From Chromatiales bacterium (GTDB taxonomy: Bacteria; Pseudomonadota; Gammaproteobacteria; SZUA-152), in assembly GCA_026982475.1 (NCBI GenBank), contig JALSHB010000190.1:1-32993 (forward strand): a stretch of 32,993 nt of DNA, given 5' to 3'. Shown here one piece after another: positions 18,902 to 27,900 of the stretch. Positions within the stretch are counted from its first letter, which is position 1, and every line of letters begins with the position of its first letter. A program made the position numbers and the translations under genes. Below the pieces are notes generated by a model. It ran no database searches. It was not told the DNA's origin and worked only from the letters and a program-made list of their open reading frames with translations.

Positions 18902-18930
18902 TTGACTCGCTCGCGGCCATCCAGTAGAGT
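18902..18930 (+). promoter_or_regulatory. Sigma70-like promoter TTGACT-N17-TAGAGT
   Basis: ttgact 18902-18907, 17-nt spacer, tagagt 18925-18930. Confidence 0.5.
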
Positions 18931-18936
18931 CGGAGC

Positions 18937-19013
18937 GTCTGGTGGGAGGAAACTACCGGATTCGAAATAATCATAATAAAACATTTAGAAAGCGGCTTCG
19001 GCCGCTTTTTTTT
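18937..19013 (+). ncRNA. Candidate ~77-nt small RNA
   Basis: Lies between the promoter-like element and a TTCG-loop terminator in the clc-argA gap; no + strand gene there. Confidence 0.35.
18989..19013 (+). terminator. Intrinsic terminator
   Basis: aaagcggc-ttcg-gccgcttt with a run of eight T. Confidence 0.8.
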
Positions 19014-19050
19014 GTCCGCCATTCCTGTCCGCACGCATCGCCTCCCCGCC

Positions 19051-20385
19051 CTATGTCAGCGCCTTCACGAACACCTTCGAATTGCGCCGGTAGTTGTACA
19101 TGGCCTGCCGCCTTGGCGGCAGCATCTTCGGCTTGGCCGGGGCAAAGCCACGCTCGCGGAACCAGTGCGAGGTCTTGGTGGAAAGCACGAACAGGCGCCG
19201 GATGCCTGCATCAGCGGCGCGCCGTTCGAGATACTTTAGGAGGGCGTCGCCGCGCCCCTGACCGCGGTAGTCCGGATGCACGGCGAGACAGGCCAGCTCC
19301 GCGGCCGTGTCGTCGAGGGGGTACAGTGCCGCGCAGGCGATGATGGCGCCGTCGCGCTCGACCACCGTGAAACGGTCGATCTCCATCTCCAGCCGCTCGC
19401 GCGAGCGCCGCACCAGCAGCCCGGCCGCCTCCAGCGGGGCGATCAGCTCGAGGATGCCGGCGACATCGTCGATGCTGGCCTGGCGCGTGCCTTCGTAGCG
19501 ATCGGCGCTGATCAGGGTGCCGATGCCGTCGCGGGTGAACAGTTCCTGCAGCAGGGCGCCGTCGACGTGGCGCGGCACCAGGTGCACGCGCTTGACGTCG
19601 TGCCGGCACAGGTTGACGGCGCTGGCCAGCAGGCGCCGCATCTCCTCCGGCAGCTTGCGCCGCGAGGCCAGCACCCGCTCGGCCTCGGCCAATGCCAGCT
19701 CGCGGGTCAGGCGCCGGCGCGCGTCGCGCAGGCCCGGTCCCTCCACCAGGTACAGCACCTTGTCGGCCCGCAGGGCGATGGCCGCGGAGCTGGCCACATC
19801 CTCGGCGCTGAGATTGAACACCTCGCCGGTGGGCGAATAACCCAGCGGCGACAGCAGTACCACCGAGCCCTGGTCCAGCTGCGCGCGCAGGGCCTCGCTG
19901 TCGATGCGCCGTACCTCGCCGGTGTGCAAATAATCCACGCCCTGGTGCACCCCCAGCGGGCGGGCGATGACAGCATTGCCGGAGGCGACGCGGATGCAGG
20001 CGCCGGCCATGGGCGAGTTGGCCAGGCCCATGGACAGCAGGGCCTCGATCTCCACCCGCACGCTGCCCACCGCCTCCTTGACGCACACCAGCGCCTCGTC
20101 ATCGGTGACGCGCAGGCCGTTGACGTATTGCATGTCGGCGCCGCGCGCCTGCAGCCGCGACTCGATCTGCGGCCGCGCGCCGTGCACCAGCACCAGGCGG
20201 ATGCCGAGGCTGTTGAGCAGGGCGAGGTCATGGATCAGGCCGGCGAACTGGGCGTCCTGCACCGCCTCGCCGCCGAACATGACGACGAAGGTGCGGCCGC
20301 GGAAGGCATTGATGTAGGGGGCGGAGTCGCGGAACCAGCGCACGAAGGCGGGGGGTGATGGCGGCGTGGCCGGCGTGCTTGGCAT
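19051..20385 (-). CDS. argA: Amino-acid N-acetyltransferase (N-acetylglutamate synthase, AAK+GNAT)
   Basis: FVRWFRDSAPYINAFRGRTFVVMFGGEAV..., C-terminal GNAT LAVHPDYRGQGRGDALLKYLE; start set at MPSTPATPP. Confidence 0.93.
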   Translation of the reverse strand: MPSTPATPPSPPAFVRWFRDSAPYINAFRGRTFVVMFGGEAVQDAQFAGLIHDLALLNSLGIRLVLVHGARPQIESRLQARGADMQYVNGLRVTDDEALVCVKEAVGSVRVEIEALLSMGLANSPMAGACIRVASGNAVIARPLGVHQGVDYLHTGEVRRIDSEALRAQLDQGSVVLLSPLGYSPTGEVFNLSAEDVASSAAIALRADKVLYLVEGPGLRDARRRLTRELALAEAERVLASRRKLPEEMRRLLASAVNLCRHDVKRVHLVPRHVDGALLQELFTRDGIGTLISADRYEGTRQASIDDVAGILELIAPLEAAGLLVRRSRERLEMEIDRFTVVERDGAIIACAALYPLDDTAAELACLAVHPDYRGQGRGDALLKYLERRAADAGIRRLFVLSTKTSHWFRERGFAPAKPKMLPPRRQAMYNYRRNSKVFVKALT

Positions 20386-20527
20386 GGGATATATGTCTCT
20401 GAAATGTAATGTTATTCGCCATTGTAGCGCAGCGAACCGGGGATGACAGCCGGGCATTGCCGGCAAGGCATGTATAATTGACGACCGTTTTTTCATCAAC
20501 AGGCCGCGGCCGGCTGAGGATCATATC

Positions 20528-21325
20528 TTGCTGGGAAAAATCATCGGTGGTGTATTCGGCTATCTAATCACCCACAACATCTGGGGCATCCTCATCGGCG
20601 TGTTCCTGGGGCATCAGTTCGACAAGGGGCTGTCGCGCAGCGGCGGTGGTTTCTCCGCCGGCTGGCGGGTGGTCAACCAGGCGCGTGCGCAGCAGGCCTT
20701 CTTCGAAACCACCTTCTCCGTGATGGGGCACCTGGCCAAGGCGGACGGGCGCGTGTCCGAGGAAGAGATCGCCCTGGCGCGGCAGGTGATGGCGCGCATG
20801 GGCCTGCCCGAGGCGGCGCGCCGTGAGGCCGTGCGCCTGTTCGGTCAGGGCAAGGCAGCGGACTTCGATCTGGACGCCGCCCTGACGAACTTCCGCAGCG
20901 TCACCCTCGGCCAGCGCAACCTGTTGCAGATGTTTCTCGAAATCCAGTTCTTTGCCGCCTACGCCGACGGCGCCATGGATCCGGACGAGCGCCGCGTGCT
21001 GCTGCATGTGTGCGAGCTGCTGGGCTTCTCGGAGGTCGATTTCGAGCGCCTCGACGCCATGATCCAGGCCGAGATGCACGGCTTTCAGGGTGGCGGCGCC
21101 CAGCGCCAGGGCCCCTCGCTGGCGGATGCCTATGCGATTCTCGGCATCTCCGAGGATGCCTCGGACAGCGAGGTCAAAAAGGCCTATCGCCGGCTCATGA
21201 GTCAGCACCACCCGGACAAGCTGGTGGCCAAGGGCCTGCCGGAAGAGATGATGAAGCTGGCGCAGGAAAAGACCCACGAGATCCGCAGCGCCTACGAGCG
21301 CATCAAGGAGGCGCGGGGATTCTGA
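20528..21325 (+). CDS. djlA: Co-chaperone DjlA (TTG start)
   Basis: N-terminal TM, TerB-like region, C-terminal J domain YAILGISEDASDSEVKKAYRRLMSQHHPDKL. Confidence 0.93.
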   Translation: MLGKIIGGVFGYLITHNIWGILIGVFLGHQFDKGLSRSGGGFSAGWRVVNQARAQQAFFETTFSVMGHLAKADGRVSEEEIALARQVMARMGLPEAARREAVRLFGQGKAADFDLDAALTNFRSVTLGQRNLLQMFLEIQFFAAYADGAMDPDERRVLLHVCELLGFSEVDFERLDAMIQAEMHGFQGGGAQRQGPSLADAYAILGISEDASDSEVKKAYRRLMSQHHPDKLVAKGLPEEMMKLAQEKTHEIRSAYERIKEARGF

Positions 21326-21326
21326 T

Positions 21327-21344
21327 CTGAATCCACGGATTCAG
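21327..21344. repeat. CTGAATCC palindrome
   Basis: ctgaatccacggattcag, 8-bp arms. Confidence 0.65.
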
Positions 21345-21361
21345 GTCTGAGTCAGGGCATG

Positions 21362-21426
21362 TGGGGAGCGGCTTCAGCCGCGAAGCCTTTGTCGAACAAT
21401 CTTTCGCGGCTGAAGCCGCTCTCACA
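21362..21426. repeat. REP/BIME-like inverted pair
   Basis: gagcggcttcagccgcgaag ... ctttcgcggctgaagccgctc. Confidence 0.85.
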
Positions 21427-21554
21427 GGTTTGCCTCCCCACCGCCGCCCGCTGGCGGCTGAAAAAGCCGCCCAGATAGGGTAAAGTGCGCGATTCGATTT
21501 TAATACCCATGGCCTTGTCGGCCGTGGTGTCATGTCAATTAAGAGGCTAGAACC

Positions 21555-22247
21555 ATGGCTGATTTCAAGATTGCCCCCTCGATTCTGTCGGCGGATTTCG
21601 CCCGTCTCGGCGAAGAGGTCGACAACGTCCTCAAGTCCGGCGCGGACATCGTCCACTTCGACGTAATGGACAACCACTACGTACCCAATCTCACCATCGG
21701 CCCGCTGGTCTGCGAGGCCCTGCGCAAGCACGGTGTCACTGCCGACATCGACGTGCACCTGATGGTCAAGCCGGTGGATCGCATCATCCCCGACTTCGCC
21801 GCCGCCGGCGCCACCTACATCACCTTCCACCCCGAGGCCTCCGAGCACATCGACCGCACCCTGCAGCTGATCAAGGGCGAGGGCTGCAAGTCCGGCCTGG
21901 TGTTCAATCCGGCCACGCCGCTGGACGTGCTCAAGTACGAGATCGAAAACGTGGACATGGTGCTGCTGATGTCCGTCAACCCCGGCTTCGGCGGCCAGAG
22001 CTTCATCCCCACCGCCCTGGACAAGCTGCGCGAGGCGCGCAGACTCATCGATGCCTCCGGCCGTGACATCCGCCTGGAGATCGACGGCGGCGTCAAGGTG
22101 GACAACATCCGCGAGATCGCCGAGGCCGGCGCCGACACCTTCGTGGCCGGCTCCGCCGTGTTCGGCGCCGCCAATGCCGACGACCCCAACACCTACGACT
22201 CCGTGATCCAGGCCTTCCGCGAGGAACTGGCCAAGGTCGGGAAATAA
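21555..22247 (+). CDS. rpe: Ribulose-phosphate 3-epimerase
   Basis: [57 protein letters not shown]. Confidence 0.98.
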   Translation: MADFKIAPSILSADFARLGEEVDNVLKSGADIVHFDVMDNHYVPNLTIGPLVCEALRKHGVTADIDVHLMVKPVDRIIPDFAAAGATYITFHPEASEHIDRTLQLIKGEGCKSGLVFNPATPLDVLKYEIENVDMVLLMSVNPGFGGQSFIPTALDKLREARRLIDASGRDIRLEIDGGVKVDNIREIAEAGADTFVAGSAVFGAANADDPNTYDSVIQAFREELAKVGK

Positions 22248-22252
22248 AAATC

Positions 22253-22346
22253 CAACGCAAAGGCGCAAAGGCGCAAAGGCGCAGAGAACGCAAAGTTTTT
22301 TGATTTGTTTTCTTTGCGTTCCCTGCGCCTTTGCGACTTTACGTTG
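22253..22346. repeat. Octamer inverted-repeat element, site A (rpe|gph)
   Basis: Left arm caacgcaaaggcgcaaaggcgcaaaggcgcagagaacgcaaag, right arm ctttgcgttccctgcgcctttgcgactttacgttg, 16-nt T-rich loop. Confidence 0.92.
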
Positions 22347-22357
22347 AAATCTTTTTT

Positions 22358-23026
22358 ATGAAACTGAAAAAACCCAAGATGATCCTCATCGACGTCGATG
22401 GCACCCTGGTGGATTCCGTGCCCGACCTGGCCTACTGCGTCGATGAGATGATGAAGCGGCTCGACATGCCCGTGCGCGGCGAGGCCGCGGTGCGCAACTG
22501 GGTCGGCAACGGCGTCGAGCGCCTGGTGCGCCGCGCCCTGATCAATGCCCTCGACGGCGAACCGGACGACGAACTGTTCGAGCGGGCCTATCCCATCTTT
22601 CTCGATCTCTACGCCGACAACACCAGCAAGCGCAGCGTGTTGTACCCCGGCGTGCGCGAGGGCCTGGACTACCTCAAGTCACAGGGCTACCGGCTGGGCT
22701 GCGTGACCAACAAGGCCGCCCAGTTCACCCTGCCCCTGCTCAAGGACCTGGGCGTGCACGACGACTTCGAAAGCATCGTCTGCGGCGACACCCTGGCGAA
22801 GAAAAAGCCGGACCCGCTGCCCCTGCTGCACTCCGCCGAAAAACTGGGCGTGAAGCCCGAGGACTCGCTGATGCTGGGTGATTCGATGAGCGACGTGAAG
22901 GCCGCGCGCGCCGCCGGCTTCCAGATCGTCTGCATGAGCTACGGCTACAACCACGGCGAAGACATCCGCGATTCCCACCCGGACGCGGTAATCGACTCCA
23001 TGGCCGAGTTGAAGAACCTGCTGTAG
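22358..23026 (+). CDS. gph: Phosphoglycolate phosphatase (HAD)
   Basis: MILIDVDGTLVDSVPDLA, MLGDSMSDVKAARAAGF; start set at MKLKKPKM after the repeat. Confidence 0.93.
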   Translation: MKLKKPKMILIDVDGTLVDSVPDLAYCVDEMMKRLDMPVRGEAAVRNWVGNGVERLVRRALINALDGEPDDELFERAYPIFLDLYADNTSKRSVLYPGVREGLDYLKSQGYRLGCVTNKAAQFTLPLLKDLGVHDDFESIVCGDTLAKKKPDPLPLLHSAEKLGVKPEDSLMLGDSMSDVKAARAAGFQIVCMSYGYNHGEDIRDSHPDAVIDSMAELKNLL

Positions 23027-23038
23027 AGATACAATGAC

Positions 23039-23125
23039 TCAACGCAAAGACGCAAAGGCGCAAGGACCGCAAAGGCATTTCCTATTTTTTCTTTGCGTTC
23101 TCTGCGCCTTTGCGCCTTTGCGTTG
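23039..23125. repeat. Octamer inverted-repeat element, site B (gph|trpE)
   Basis: caacgcaaagacgcaaaggcgcaaggaccgcaaag / ctttgcgttctctgcgcctttgcgcctttgcgttg. Confidence 0.92.
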
Positions 23126-23143
23126 GATTTTTCGGGCCTAGCC

Positions 23144-24643
23144 ATGACCATGACTGCCGAACAGTTCGCCGAGCTGGCCCGCCAGGGCTACAACCGCATC
23201 CCGGTGATGCGCGAGGTTCTGGCTGACCTGGATACGCCGCTCAGCACCTATCTCAAGTTGGCCGACGGGCCCTATTCCTACCTGTTCGAGTCGGTGCAGG
23301 GCGGCGAGAAGTGGGGCCGCTACTCCATCATCGGCCTGCCCTGCCGGCGCGTGGTGCGTGTGGCGAGGCATCGCGTCGAGCTGCTGGACTCTGGCGACGC
23401 CATCGAGTCACTGGAAGTAGACGACCCGCTGGCCTGGATCGAGGACTTCCAGTCCCGCTACCGCGTGGCCGAGGTGGATGGCATGCCGCGCTTCAATGGC
23501 GGCCTGGTGGGCTATTTCGGCTACGACACCGTGCGCTACATCGAGCCGCGCCTGGCCGAATGCCCCAACCCCGATGAGCTGGGCACGCCGGACATCCTGC
23601 TGATGGTGTCCGACGAGGTGGTGGTGTTCGACAACCTCAGCGGCAAGCTGTATCTCATCGTGCACGCCGACCCGGCCGTCGATGATGCCTATGCCCATGC
23701 CCAGCAGCGCCTGGATGCCCTCAGCGAACGCCTGCGCACCGCCACGCCGCGCCCCGAGCCCACCACTTCCAGTGAGGTGACGGAGAAAGACTTCGTCTCC
23801 GACTTCACCGAGGAGGGCTTCAAGCAGGCGGTGGAGAAGGCGCGTGAATACATCGTCGAAGGCGACGTGATGCAGGTGGTGCTGTCGCAGCGCCTGACCA
23901 TCCCCTACAGCGCCCCGCCGCTGGATCTGTACCGCGCCCTGCGCAGTCTCAACCCGTCGCCTTACATGTTCTACCTGAACCTGCACGACTTCCATATCGC
24001 CGGCTCCTCGCCGGAGATCCTCACCCGCCTGGAAGACGGCAAGGTCACCGTGCGGCCCATCGCCGGCACCCGCCGCCGCGGCCACACGGAAGAAGAGGAT
24101 CGCGCCCTGGAGGCCGAGCTGCTGGCCGACCCCAAGGAGCTGGCCGAGCACCTGATGCTCATCGACCTGGGGCGCAACGACGCCGGCCGCGTCAGCCAGA
24201 TCGGCAGCGTCGAACTCACCGAGAAGATGGTGGTGGAGCGTTATTCCCACGTCATGCACATCGTCTCCAACGTCGAGGGCCGGCTGCGGCCGGGGCTGAC
24301 CGCCATGGACGTGCTGCGCGCCACCTTCCCCGCCGGCACCGTCTCCGGCGCGCCCAAGATCCGCGCCATGGAGATCATCGACGAACTGGAGCCGGTGAAG
24401 CGCGGCGTGTATGCCGGCGCCGTCGGCTATCTGGCCTGGAACGGCAACATGGACACCGCCATTGCCATCCGCACCGCCGTGATCAAGTCCGGCAAGCTCT
24501 ATATTCAGGCCGGCGCCGGCGTGGTCTACGACTCCCAGCCCCAGCTCGAATGGAAGGAAACCATGAACAAGGCCCGCGCCGTGTTCCGCGCCGTGGCCCT
24601 GGCCGAGGCGGGGCTGGACGGGGTTTCGAGGAAACACCGATGA
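23144..24643 (+). CDS. trpE: Anthranilate synthase component I
   Basis: [30 protein letters not shown]-like region, [34 protein letters not shown]. Confidence 0.97.
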   Translation: MTMTAEQFAELARQGYNRIPVMREVLADLDTPLSTYLKLADGPYSYLFESVQGGEKWGRYSIIGLPCRRVVRVARHRVELLDSGDAIESLEVDDPLAWIEDFQSRYRVAEVDGMPRFNGGLVGYFGYDTVRYIEPRLAECPNPDELGTPDILLMVSDEVVVFDNLSGKLYLIVHADPAVDDAYAHAQQRLDALSERLRTATPRPEPTTSSEVTEKDFVSDFTEEGFKQAVEKAREYIVEGDVMQVVLSQRLTIPYSAPPLDLYRALRSLNPSPYMFYLNLHDFHIAGSSPEILTRLEDGKVTVRPIAGTRRRGHTEEEDRALEAELLADPKELAEHLMLIDLGRNDAGRVSQIGSVELTEKMVVERYSHVMHIVSNVEGRLRPGLTAMDVLRATFPAGTVSGAPKIRAMEIIDELEPVKRGVYAGAVGYLAWNGNMDTAIAIRTAVIKSGKLYIQAGAGVVYDSQPQLEWKETMNKARAVFRAVALAEAGLDGVSRKHR

Positions 24644-24651
24644 ACTTCTTT

Positions 24652-25110
24652 AACGCAAAGGCGCAAAGGCGCAAAGGACGCAAAGGAGTGTCTTCATGGA
24701 TGAAAATGCGCTGTCGCGGGAAATCATCGGCGCGGCCATCGAGGTTCATCGAAACCTGGGGCCGGGCCTGCTGGAATCGGTTTACCGGCAATGCCTGGTT
24801 CGAGAGCTGGATCTCCGGCGTATTCCGTGCCTTACCGAGGTGCCGATCCGGGCCGAATACAAGGGGCTGAAGTTTGATGTGGCCTACCGCGCTGATCTGC
24901 TGGTTGCCGACAGGGTGGTTGTGGAGCTGAAAGCCGTGGAAAATGTCCTGGACGTTCACGAGGCGCAGTTGCTTTCGTATCTGCGCATGCAGGACAAGCG
25001 GCTGGGCCTGCTGATCAACTTTCATGTTCGGATGTTGAGGGATGGAATAAAACGTGTGGTCAACGACCTATAGCACTTTGCGATCTTTGCGCCTTTGCGC
25101 CTTTGCGTTG
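24652..25110. mobile_element. Octamer inverted-repeat element, site C, with a GxxExxY ORF between its arms (candidate mobile element)
   Basis: Left arm aacgcaaaggcgcaaaggcgcaaaggacgcaaag (24652-24685); right arm ctttgcgatctttgcgcctttgcgcctttgcgttg (25076-25110); ORF 24696-25073 inside. Confidence 0.55.
24696..25073 (+). CDS. GxxExxY family protein (PD-(D/E)XK nuclease-like, PDDEXK_3)
   Basis: REIIGAAIEVHRNLGPGLLESVYRQCL ... VAYRADLLVADRVVVELKAVENV ... QLLSYLRMQDKRLGLLINF; D and ExK residues present. Confidence 0.9.
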   Translation: MDENALSREIIGAAIEVHRNLGPGLLESVYRQCLVRELDLRRIPCLTEVPIRAEYKGLKFDVAYRADLLVADRVVVELKAVENVLDVHEAQLLSYLRMQDKRLGLLINFHVRMLRDGIKRVVNDL

Positions 25111-25121
25111 GGTTTTTCAAC

Positions 25122-25700
25122 ATGCTGGTAATGATCGACAACTACGACTCCTTCACCTACAACCTGGTGCAGTATTTCGGCGAGCTGGGCGCGGAGGTGC
25201 GGGTGTTCCGCAACGACCAGGTCACGCTGGCGGAGCTGGTCGCGCTGCGTCCCGAGCGCATCGTCATTTCGCCCGGTCCCTGCACCCCCAACGAGGCGGG
25301 CATCTCGCTGGCGGCCATCGGGCACTTCGCCGGCAAGGTACCCTTGCTGGGCGTGTGCCTGGGCCACCAGAGCATCGGCCAGGCCTTCGGCGGGCGGATC
25401 GTGCACGCCCGCGAGATCATGCACGGCAAGACCTCCCTGATCCATCACCGCAACGAAGGCGTATTCAAAGGGCTGGAAAACCCCGTCGAGGCCACGCGCT
25501 ATCATTCACTGGTGATCGAGAAGGCGAGCCTGCCCGACTGCCTGGAGATCACCGCCTGGACCGAGACGCCCGAGGGCGAATTCGACGAGATCATGGGCGT
25601 GCGTCACAAGACCCTGGCGGTGGAGGGGGTGCAGTTCCACCCCGAATCCATCCTCACCCGCCAGGGCCACGACATGCTGAGGAATTTTCTCGAACAATGA
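25122..25700 (+). CDS. trpG: Anthranilate synthase component II (glutamine amidotransferase)
   Basis: [59 protein letters not shown]. Confidence 0.97.
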   Translation: MLVMIDNYDSFTYNLVQYFGELGAEVRVFRNDQVTLAELVALRPERIVISPGPCTPNEAGISLAAIGHFAGKVPLLGVCLGHQSIGQAFGGRIVHAREIMHGKTSLIHHRNEGVFKGLENPVEATRYHSLVIEKASLPDCLEITAWTETPEGEFDEIMGVRHKTLAVEGVQFHPESILTRQGHDMLRNFLEQ

Positions 25701-25710
25701 AAAAGGCCTT

Positions 25711-25893
25711 CAACGCAAAGGCGCAAAGGCGCAAAGGCGCAAAGGCGCAAAGAGCGCAAAGAGCGCAAAGTCTAGAACCTGAATCCGTGAGTTCATGACG
25801 GCGACGCGCACAACTGCTTGATTCGCCCTGAACTCACGGATTCAGGTAGAAATTATTTCTTTGCGTCCTTTGCGGCTCTGCGCCTTTGCGTTG
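25711..25893. repeat. Octamer inverted-repeat element, site D (trpG|trpD), with a nested palindrome
   Basis: Left arm 25711-25770, right arm 25859-25893; inner 18-bp perfect IR cctgaatccgtgagttca (25778-25795) / tgaactcacggattcagg (25829-25846). Confidence 0.92.
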
Positions 25894-25916
25894 GATTTTC
25901 AAGAAGGGGATAAACC

Positions 25917-26936
25917 ATGGACATGCCACAAGCCATCCGCGCCGTCACCGATCGCCGCGATCTGAGCCGCGAGGAGATGCGCGCGGTGATGAACACCATC
26001 ATGACCGGCGCCGCGACCCCGGCGCAGATCGGCGGCTTTCTCGTCGGCCTGCGCATGAAGGGCGAGACCATCGACGAGATCACCGCCGCCGCCGAGGTGA
26101 TGCGCGAACTGGCCACCCGGGTGGAGGTGCGGGGCGAGCACGTGGTGGATATCGTCGGCACCGGCGGCGACGGCACCAGTACCTTCAACATCTCCACCGC
26201 CGCCTGCTTCGTGGTGGCCGCCGCCGGCGGCAAGGTGGCCAAGCACGGCAACCGCTCCGTCTCCAGCAAGTCCGGCAGCGCCGACCTGCTGGAGGCCGCC
26301 GGGGTGAACCTGGACCTCGGCCCGGAGCAGGTGGCTCGGTGCGTGGAGCAGGTGGGGGTGGGCTTCATGTTCGCGCCCAAACATCACGGCGCCATGAAAC
26401 ACGCCATCGGCCCGCGCCGGGAGATGGGCGTGCGCACCATCTTCAATGTGCTGGGACCGCTCACCAATCCCGCCGGCGCGCCCAACCAGGTGCTGGGCGT
26501 ATTCGCCCGTGAGCTGGTGGAGCCACTGGCGCGGGTGCTGGCCAACCTGGGCAGCGAGCACGTGCTGGTGGTGCACGCGGAAGACGGCATGGATGAGATC
26601 AGCATCGGCGCGCCCACCCTCGTCGCCGAACTGAAGGACGGCGAGGTGACGAGCTATACCATCACGCCCGAGGACTTTGGCATGTCACGCGCCGACGCCG
26701 CCTCACTGAAAGTAGACGACGCCGCGCAGTCCCTGTCGGTCATCCAGGGCGTGCTGGAGAACCAGCCCGGCCCGGCGCGCGACATCGTGCAGCTCAACGC
26801 CGGCGCCGCCCTCTACGCCAGCGGCCTGGCCGATACCCTGTCCGCCGGCGTGCGGCAGGCCGGCGAGGTCATCGCCAGCGGCGCGGCGCGCAAGAAGCTG
26901 GACGAACTGGCGGCAGTGTCCCATAACCTGGATTAG
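25917..26936 (+). CDS. trpD: Anthranilate phosphoribosyltransferase
   Basis: [52 protein letters not shown]. Confidence 0.98.
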   Translation: MDMPQAIRAVTDRRDLSREEMRAVMNTIMTGAATPAQIGGFLVGLRMKGETIDEITAAAEVMRELATRVEVRGEHVVDIVGTGGDGTSTFNISTAACFVVAAAGGKVAKHGNRSVSSKSGSADLLEAAGVNLDLGPEQVARCVEQVGVGFMFAPKHHGAMKHAIGPRREMGVRTIFNVLGPLTNPAGAPNQVLGVFARELVEPLARVLANLGSEHVLVVHAEDGMDEISIGAPTLVAELKDGEVTSYTITPEDFGMSRADAASLKVDDAAQSLSVIQGVLENQPGPARDIVQLNAGAALYASGLADTLSAGVRQAGEVIASGAARKKLDELAAVSHNLD

Positions 26937-26945
26937 CCGCCCCTG

Positions 26946-27002
26946 TAGGAGCGCCTTCAGGCGTGACCCTTTCCGTCGCTGTCGCGCCTAAAGGCGCTCC
27001 TG
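26946..27002. repeat. REP-like inverted pair (trpD|trpC)
   Basis: taggagcgccttcaggcg ... cgcctaaaggcgctcctg. Confidence 0.85.
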
Positions 27003-27024
27003 CAAAAGCGGTGTGGAACCAACC

Positions 27025-27825
27025 ATGACAGACACCCCCGACATCCTGCAAAAGATCATCGCCCGCAAGCGCGAGGAAATCACCGAGGGCCGCCGGGCCG
27101 TGAGCCTGGCGGAGATGGCCGAGCGGGCCCGGGACGCAGAGCCCTGCCGGGGCTTCGCGCAGGCCATGCGCAAGCGCATCGAGGCCGGCGAGGCGGCGGT
27201 GATCGCCGAGATCAAGAAGGCCTCGCCCAGCAAGGGGGTGATCCGCGCGGACTTCCACCCGGCGGAGATCGCCGCCAGCTACCAGCGCGGTGGCGCGGCC
27301 TGCCTGTCGGTGCTCACCGACCGGGATTTCTTCCAGGGGAGTAACGCGTACCTGCAACAGGCGCGCGCCGCCTGCGCCCTGCCGGTGATCCGCAAGGACT
27401 TTCTCATCGACGAGTATCAGGTGCTCGAGGCGCGCGCCATCGGCGCCGACTGCATCCTGCTGATCGCCGCCTGCCTGTCCAACACCCAGCTCGCCGACCT
27501 CGCCGGTCGCGCCACGGCGCTGGGCATGGACGTGCTGGTGGAGGTGCACGACGCCGGGGAATTGCAGCGCGTGCTGCCCCTGGGTCTGCCCCTGGTGGGT
27601 ATCAACAACCGCAACCTGCGCACCTTCGAGGTTAGCCTGCAGACCACCCTCGAGCTGCTGCCGCAGATCCCCGCCGACCGCATCGTGGTCACCGAGAGCG
27701 CCATCCACGCCCCCGAGGACGTGGCGCTGATGCGCGAACACCACGTCGATGCCTTCCTGGTCGGCGAGGCCTTCATGCGCGCCGCCGACCCTGGCGCCAG
27801 GCTTGCCGAGTTGTTTCGGCGCTGA
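27025..27825 (+). CDS. trpC: Indole-3-glycerol phosphate synthase
   Basis: [43 protein letters not shown]. Confidence 0.97.
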   Translation: MTDTPDILQKIIARKREEITEGRRAVSLAEMAERARDAEPCRGFAQAMRKRIEAGEAAVIAEIKKASPSKGVIRADFHPAEIAASYQRGGAACLSVLTDRDFFQGSNAYLQQARAACALPVIRKDFLIDEYQVLEARAIGADCILLIAACLSNTQLADLAGRATALGMDVLVEVHDAGELQRVLPLGLPLVGINNRNLRTFEVSLQTTLELLPQIPADRIVVTESAIHAPEDVALMREHHVDAFLVGEAFMRAADPGARLAELFRR

Positions 27826-27900
27826 TTGCCGTCCCCTTTCGCCTTCCGGTTTTTCGGTCGATTTCCCGCTGTCTTTCCTGAGTACTCTTCCGCGGCCCCT

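Noticed and set aside
20473-20478. TATAAT box upstream of djlA as a full promoter
   Set aside because: Good -10 hexamer but no convincing -35 at 16-18 bp spacing; not enough to call
23039-23125. trp leader-peptide attenuator before trpE
   Set aside because: No Trp-rich leader ORF seen; the hairpin belongs to the dispersed octamer family that also occurs at non-trp junctions
24550-24870. 106-aa [19 protein letters not shown]...
   Set aside because: Out-of-frame read through trpE end, octamer repeat and GxxExxY start
22253-25893. CRISPR array
   Set aside because: Repeats are 8-bp direct units forming inverted arms without unique spacers, and there are no cas genes
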